From positions 23,980,931 to 24,044,930 of the forward strand of contig NC_059372.1 of NCBI RefSeq assembly GCF_019703515.2: a stretch of 64,000 bases of DNA, read 5' to 3'. Made by a program: the position numbers and the translations under genes. Shown here in pieces: positions 59,670 to 64,000 of the stretch. This stretch comes from Myxocyprinus asiaticus. Its lineage: Eukaryota; Chordata; Actinopteri; Cypriniformes; Catostomidae. Every line of letters begins with the position of its first letter. Position 1 is the stretch's first letter. The notes below the pieces were generated by a model. That model was not told where the DNA came from. It did no database searches and saw nothing but the letters and a program-made list of their open reading frames with translations.

Positions 59670-60820
59670 ATGGTCTTTTGTTAACTAATGAGTTAACTCC
59701 TTTGTTTGGTGAGGGCAGTAATCTTAAATACAGGGGAGAGGAGCACTTGTCCAAACTATTGTTGATGAAACAGATACATGTTAATTCAGCAGTATTTTTC
59801 ATAGCATAATGTAACACAGAAGCAGGACTGTAATTAGCCTACCAAAGATATTAAGGGAGGAGCATCGCCCAAAATTCAGATTAGTGGTCTACCAATACTG
59901 ATTTTTCAATAACTGTTTGTTCAAATGTTACAACACCTAGTATTGAATATTTGGTTATATCCTTGCACAAAAGAGACTCCCAAGGCAGCAGAGAAAGGAG
60001 GTGACATAATGGCTAAGATTCTGCATTACACTAAAACAACGCTAGAGGGAAGTGTGGGACAACAATCAGTGGTTGAACCAAGGGTAAAAGAACTATACAT
60101 TGAAGACACCTTTTTTTCCTTTCTCAGAACATTTGTATAAAACATATACACTGAAAGAGTGGAAACACCTCAGGACAAAATTAATCGTCCGTGGAAACAG
60201 AAGATGGCAATTCTGAGCACGCCTTCACAAATCTATGGGCTGTTCACTCAGTTGAATACTGACTAGACAGACATTAACCAATATAACCACAGGGTTGCAT
60301 AAGCGAGAGCAGCAGTCTTGGTTCCCCCAAGTTGTTTTCTTTTCTTACTACCGTCACCTCCTGCTTGCTCACTGAGGATATGGACTAAAAACCTTTAAAA
60401 GCTGCTTAGTGAATTAGACCTCTCCAGCATCGTAAGGGACTATGCTAAAATGGATTTTAGAATTAGAAACAGTCCAATACAATATTAAATGAAATGAAGT
60501 TGGCAACCAGTATAAAGAAATAGAAAGTACTTTATTTTCAAAAGTTTCAGGTGAATTCATGAATAGATGTCATTCAATAAGAACAATTAGGGAATGTTCC
60601 TAAGAGTTTAGGATAGATGGCACTGTAACTTGGTAACCTGTACTTATATCCGGTTTTCTTTTATAGCTAGCTCAGCAGGCCATTTCATTTCATTGGGTGA
60701 AAGACCTCAATGGTTACTTGATTGCTTGACATTTAGGAAATGCTGTCTGTACAAAATGATGTCAAGGACACTATATGCAAGTATAGTCCATATAGTACAG
60801 TATAGTTAACCTGATCTTAA
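59670..60820. other. no gene recognised
   Basis: Frames up to 71 codons, no motif. Sequence looks single-copy apart from short A/T runs. Confidence 0.35.
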
Positions 60821-61205
60821 AGGTGCACTCAGTAATTGTTCTTTTTTATGTTGTCTTGGACTCACAATGCATGGATGCAGTATCATTCAAAATCAATAGT
60901 TTGCAGTTACCAATGCCATTGTAGAAATACACTGTTCAGAGTCAGGCCTGATTAATTTAATCCATGAGTGAAAGTGTCCAATAACAGGGCAGTAACTGAG
61001 ACTAAGCGAGTAGTTTTGTGATCTCAACACCGCAGCCCTCATGAAGGGACCCTCTCCTTGTAGAATAAAACAGCTTGTATAAGGCTACTGATATGACTGG
61101 AGTCCTCATCCCATGTGAGTGGTCATGATTTTAAACATATGTTTCAAAATTACTATTTATTTCTTTAGGAGTTTTAAATGAGGACAAAAATTACTGAGCG
61201 CCCTT
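60821..61205. mobile_element. 385-bp TTAA-flanked MITE
   Basis: The left end is AGGTGCACTCAGTAATTG after TTAA (60817-60820). The right end in reverse is AAGGGCGCTCAGTAATTTTT before TTAA (61206-61209). The inverted repeats are about 20 bp with a few mismatches. The interior is unique and non-coding. TTAA duplication fits piggyBac-type or Kolobok-type MITEs. Confidence 0.75.
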
Positions 61206-61231
61206 TTAAGCAGCTTCCTCAAGGTTATGGG

Positions 61232-61247
61232 TGTGTGTGTGTGTGTG
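61232..61247. repeat. short (GT)n run
   Basis: Eight GT units, between the TTAA MITE and the hAT element. Confidence 0.9.
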
Positions 61248-61400
61248 AACAACACAAATGTGTGAACATCTTTCCTGACTCCACATATGACTCATGTGAT
61301 ATATTTCATGCTTTCTACATTCATATGAAAGTTTTGTGTGGGTAATAGACTTACAGACTGAAATTGCACATGTTGTCAGCCACTGACTGTGTCTTGTGAG

Positions 61401-62621
61401 CAGGGCATGCCCAAGCATTTTGGGGGCCCTAACCAGATTTTCAAAATGGGGCCCCCCTACCTACAAGTACACCTGTCCAAACACACCCAACATCAATAAC
61501 TAAGCAATTTTAAAATTGTGCAAAAAAAAAAAAGTATATTTATTCAAAAGCATAAATCTTAAAAATGCAAAACTATCAACTGTAGTTTATCAGCAAAGGT
61601 GTATCTACTTCAGAAGTACAAAAAAGAAAGAACATCATTTTTTTTAACAAACACATATCACATGCACAAATTAATAAATATATTTAATAAAATTATGTGG
61701 AAATGAATAAGAAAGAATTAAATTACCAAATAAAGGTATGGTAAGCTACAGTGGATGATATTTACACTTACTGTAAATAGTGGCATATGCTATTTGCACC
61801 CTGGTGTATAATAAAACAGTTTATAATCTAACAGCATCAGTGTATGTAGTGTAAGTATTGTGACAGAACTTAACTACATCACTGGCAGTGGGAAGAAACA
61901 TACCTAATGTGTCAGATAATGGTACCTTGTCACTGCTGTCTTTAAATGCTAAGCGAGGCTTTAGAGCGGTCAGGGTCCAGGAAACAGGTAACCGAGTCGT
62001 TGCCATGACCCTCGCTTTCCGCCGGCCTGTGAGATGCCGAGCTTCTTGAAAAAGCCGCCAACCATGCTTTCCAGACCGGGAAAGGCATGTGTGCACCCGT
62101 CACCCCTTCTTTGCACTGCCCAACCTTTAGTGAGCACCCCGATCAAGATGAGAACACTGCACTTACTTTCACTAATATGACACTCCCCCTTAGACACTTT
62201 ATTAACAAATTTTGTGTCAGTAATTATTTAAAATAAATGACTTTCCATTGGCGTACAGCCATTGTCTGTCTTCGCTTACATGGATTAATAAAAGGGAGAA
62301 TAGTGAAACTTGCAAAAGGCAGACTTGAACCCAGATCACCTACGCAACAAACCAACTGTCTCACTAATGTTGACACATCAGATCTTAGGCTGAGCAAGGA
62401 CAATTTCACATACTTATCTTTTCTTCAAAGTATGCAATATTTGTAATAATTGTGACAGGTTCCATTGGACTATCGGTGTGTAAATAGCTGGGCTGTGTGC
62501 CCAGTGCAATTTACACTTATTGCATTATTTGGCTATACTGAACCCATGGTAGGGGGGCCCCTGGTGGCCTTGAGGGCCCTTTACAGCCGCATATGTCACT
62601 TAATAGACAGGGCCAGCACTG
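61401..62621. mobile_element. hAT element with perfect 8-bp target duplication, no intact transposase
   Basis: The ends are CAGGGCATGCCCAAGC and, in reverse, CAGTGCTGGCCCTGTC. The 8-bp duplication CTTGTGAG lies at 61393-61400 and 62622-62629. Near the ends, 'gggggccctaa' and 'ggggcccccctacc' at 61420-61460 mirror 'ggtaggggggcccctgg' and 'gagggccctt' at 62550-62580. Minus-strand frames between 61821 and 62197 (91 and 75 codons) lie in a CpG-bearing segment but match nothing I recognise; they may be a decayed coding exon. Non-autonomous. Confidence 0.9.
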
Positions 62622-62736
62622 CTTGTGAGACACAGTTTTATTCCTGCAGGGGGTGCTTGACGCCCTGAAAACCAAATCTTCCATGCATCCGCATTGAAAT
62701 TTCAGAATGTTTTATATCCCTTTGGAGACATTTGAC

Positions 62737-63163
62737 AGTGTTTTTTTTTTTCACTCAATTTGGAATGCCCAATTCCCAGTGTGTTTTTAAGTCCTTGTGG
62801 TCGCATAGTGATTCACCTCAATCCGGGTGGTGGAGGATGAATCCTAGTTGCCTCTGTCTGAGACCATCAACCCATGCATCTTATCACGTGGCTAGTTAAG
62901 CGCATTGCCACGGAGACTTAGCACGTGTGGAGGCTTCACGCCACCCACCGCCGCTCAACTCACCACGCGCCCCACCGAGTATGAACCACATTATAGCGAC
63001 CACGAGGTGGTTACCCCATGTGACTCTACCCTGCCTAGCAACCGGGCCAATTTGGTTGCTTAGGAGGCCTAACTGGAGTCATTCAGCACACCCTGGATTC
63101 GAACTAGCGAACTCCAGGGGTGGTAGCCAGCTTCTTTTACCACTGAGCTACCCAGGCCCCCCC
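62737..63163 (-). repeat. tRNA-derived SINE, copy 3 of 3
   Basis: On the minus strand it starts GGGGGGGCCTGGGTAGCTC with an A-box-like segment near 63144-63156, has a B-box-like TAGTTCGAATCC near 63095-63106, and ends 'gggcattccaaattgagtg' with an A tail (T run 62741-62752 on plus). The whole length matches copies 1 and 2. No clear target duplication was found, so this copy may be older. Confidence 0.92.
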
Positions 63164-64000
63164 TCGATAGTTATTTTTAATAAAAACTGATAATTGCAAG
63201 GATTAATACCTGTGAATGGAAATCCACCTCAGCATTATCTATAAAAGCATTTTTAAAAATCCTCATCCAGTAATAATAAACAACTTTTATTGGCCCATCC
63301 TGGCCACGTGACATCGTCGTCTATGCCCAATTTTTTTTGCCGATACCAATTCATACATGGAGGGGGGACTTCAGTTTTTTGTCTGATAATGACTCACAGT
63401 AACGTATCTCATACTTAAAATGTAATTGTTGATAAAAAAATTAACAAGGACAGATGGATAACTGGGGAGGGACAAATCACCAACTTCGCAGCACTGCCCA
63501 ATTCTGCCCAAGTGCCCAAACTCTCTATATTAATGGAAAGAGCTTCTCAGCTAAATTGTACTATGTTTTTCTACACTTTTTGACCAATCAATTTTAAAAT
63601 AATTTTGATTCAGATCGATTCATAAATTAATCGTTTAAATCAATTTGTGAACTGGTTCGACCAATTTATCAAAAAGAATGGATTTAAAGAATGATACGCT
63701 GACAAATCAGACATTTTGCTTTATAAGTTTTACTGTACACAAGCTCTACACAAGGGCTATACCTAGCTGACTAGATAATGTAAAAGAGAGCTTAACAAGA
63801 GAAATGCAAATTCATTATAGAAATAACTTCATGACTTTTCAGGCCCTGGGAAATGTTAAAATTCCATGATATTTCCACGTTTTCCGTGATTGTGGGGCCC
63901 CTTTATTACACAGCTTTTGATTTAATTAGTAAACAAATTATACTGTTTTGTATGAATTGATCCTGTAAATGTATTTTTCTCATGTTTAGTGTCATAATAA
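63164..64000. other. no gene recognised
   Basis: AT-rich sequence without frames of interest. 'tgccgataccaattcataca' near 63339 and 'gattcataaattaatcg' near 63618 resemble hAT-like repeat interiors, boundaries not defined. The window ends without a feature crossing the edge that I can identify. Confidence 0.35.

Overview
This window looks like non-coding chromosomal DNA from a teleost fish, most likely a cypriniform. It is AT-rich, carries long dinucleotide repeats, and is packed with fish-type transposons: Tc1/mariner of several subfamilies, hAT, TTAA-target elements, a DIRS retrotransposon, and a tRNA-derived SINE present three times. No intact protein-coding gene is visible. Every long reading frame with recognisable protein similarity is a decayed transposon gene. 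The species call is an inference from the repeat types.

Layout. 1-27 kb: mostly unique, probably intronic or intergenic sequence with scattered elements. These are a Sleeping Beauty-like Tc1 copy split by a SINE (4758-6706), a second SINE (9080-9514), deleted Tc1 copies (10166-10688, 17362-17757), a DIRS RNase H fragment (18052-18430) and several fold-back or hAT-like non-autonomous elements (18.4-25 kb). 27-32 kb: a Tc1 element with a nearly full-length transposase frame, and two inverted copies of one repeat; each copy holds a different insertion and preserves the empty site of the other. 35.3-37.6 kb: three TA-flanked Tc1-type elements lie end to end, the middle one a large palindrome. 41.2-41.7 kb: the only hint of a host gene, a CpG-bearing segment with two inverted CCAAT boxes and a strong minus-strand splice donor. 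If real, this is a non-coding first exon, and the 41 kb to its left would be its first intron.

42.6-51 kb: a hAT element, then a DIRS-type tyrosine-recombinase retrotransposon (43556-50968). It has lost its reverse transcriptase/RNase H, its recombinase tyrosine codon is a stop, and four other transposons are nested in it. 51.2-52.7 kb: a Tc1 copy with one stop codon and one lost catalytic residue. 54.8-63.2 kb: a TA-flanked element, a three-level nest (hAT inside a piggyBac-like element inside a palindromic element, 56027-59665), a TTAA-flanked MITE, a hAT with a perfect 8-bp target duplication (61401-62621) and a third SINE.

The elements do not act together as a system. The value of the window is as a record of insertion order, which can be read from target duplications and empty sites. 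All comparisons were made by eye; family names come from terminal motifs, target duplications and recognised protein motifs, and no database search was run.
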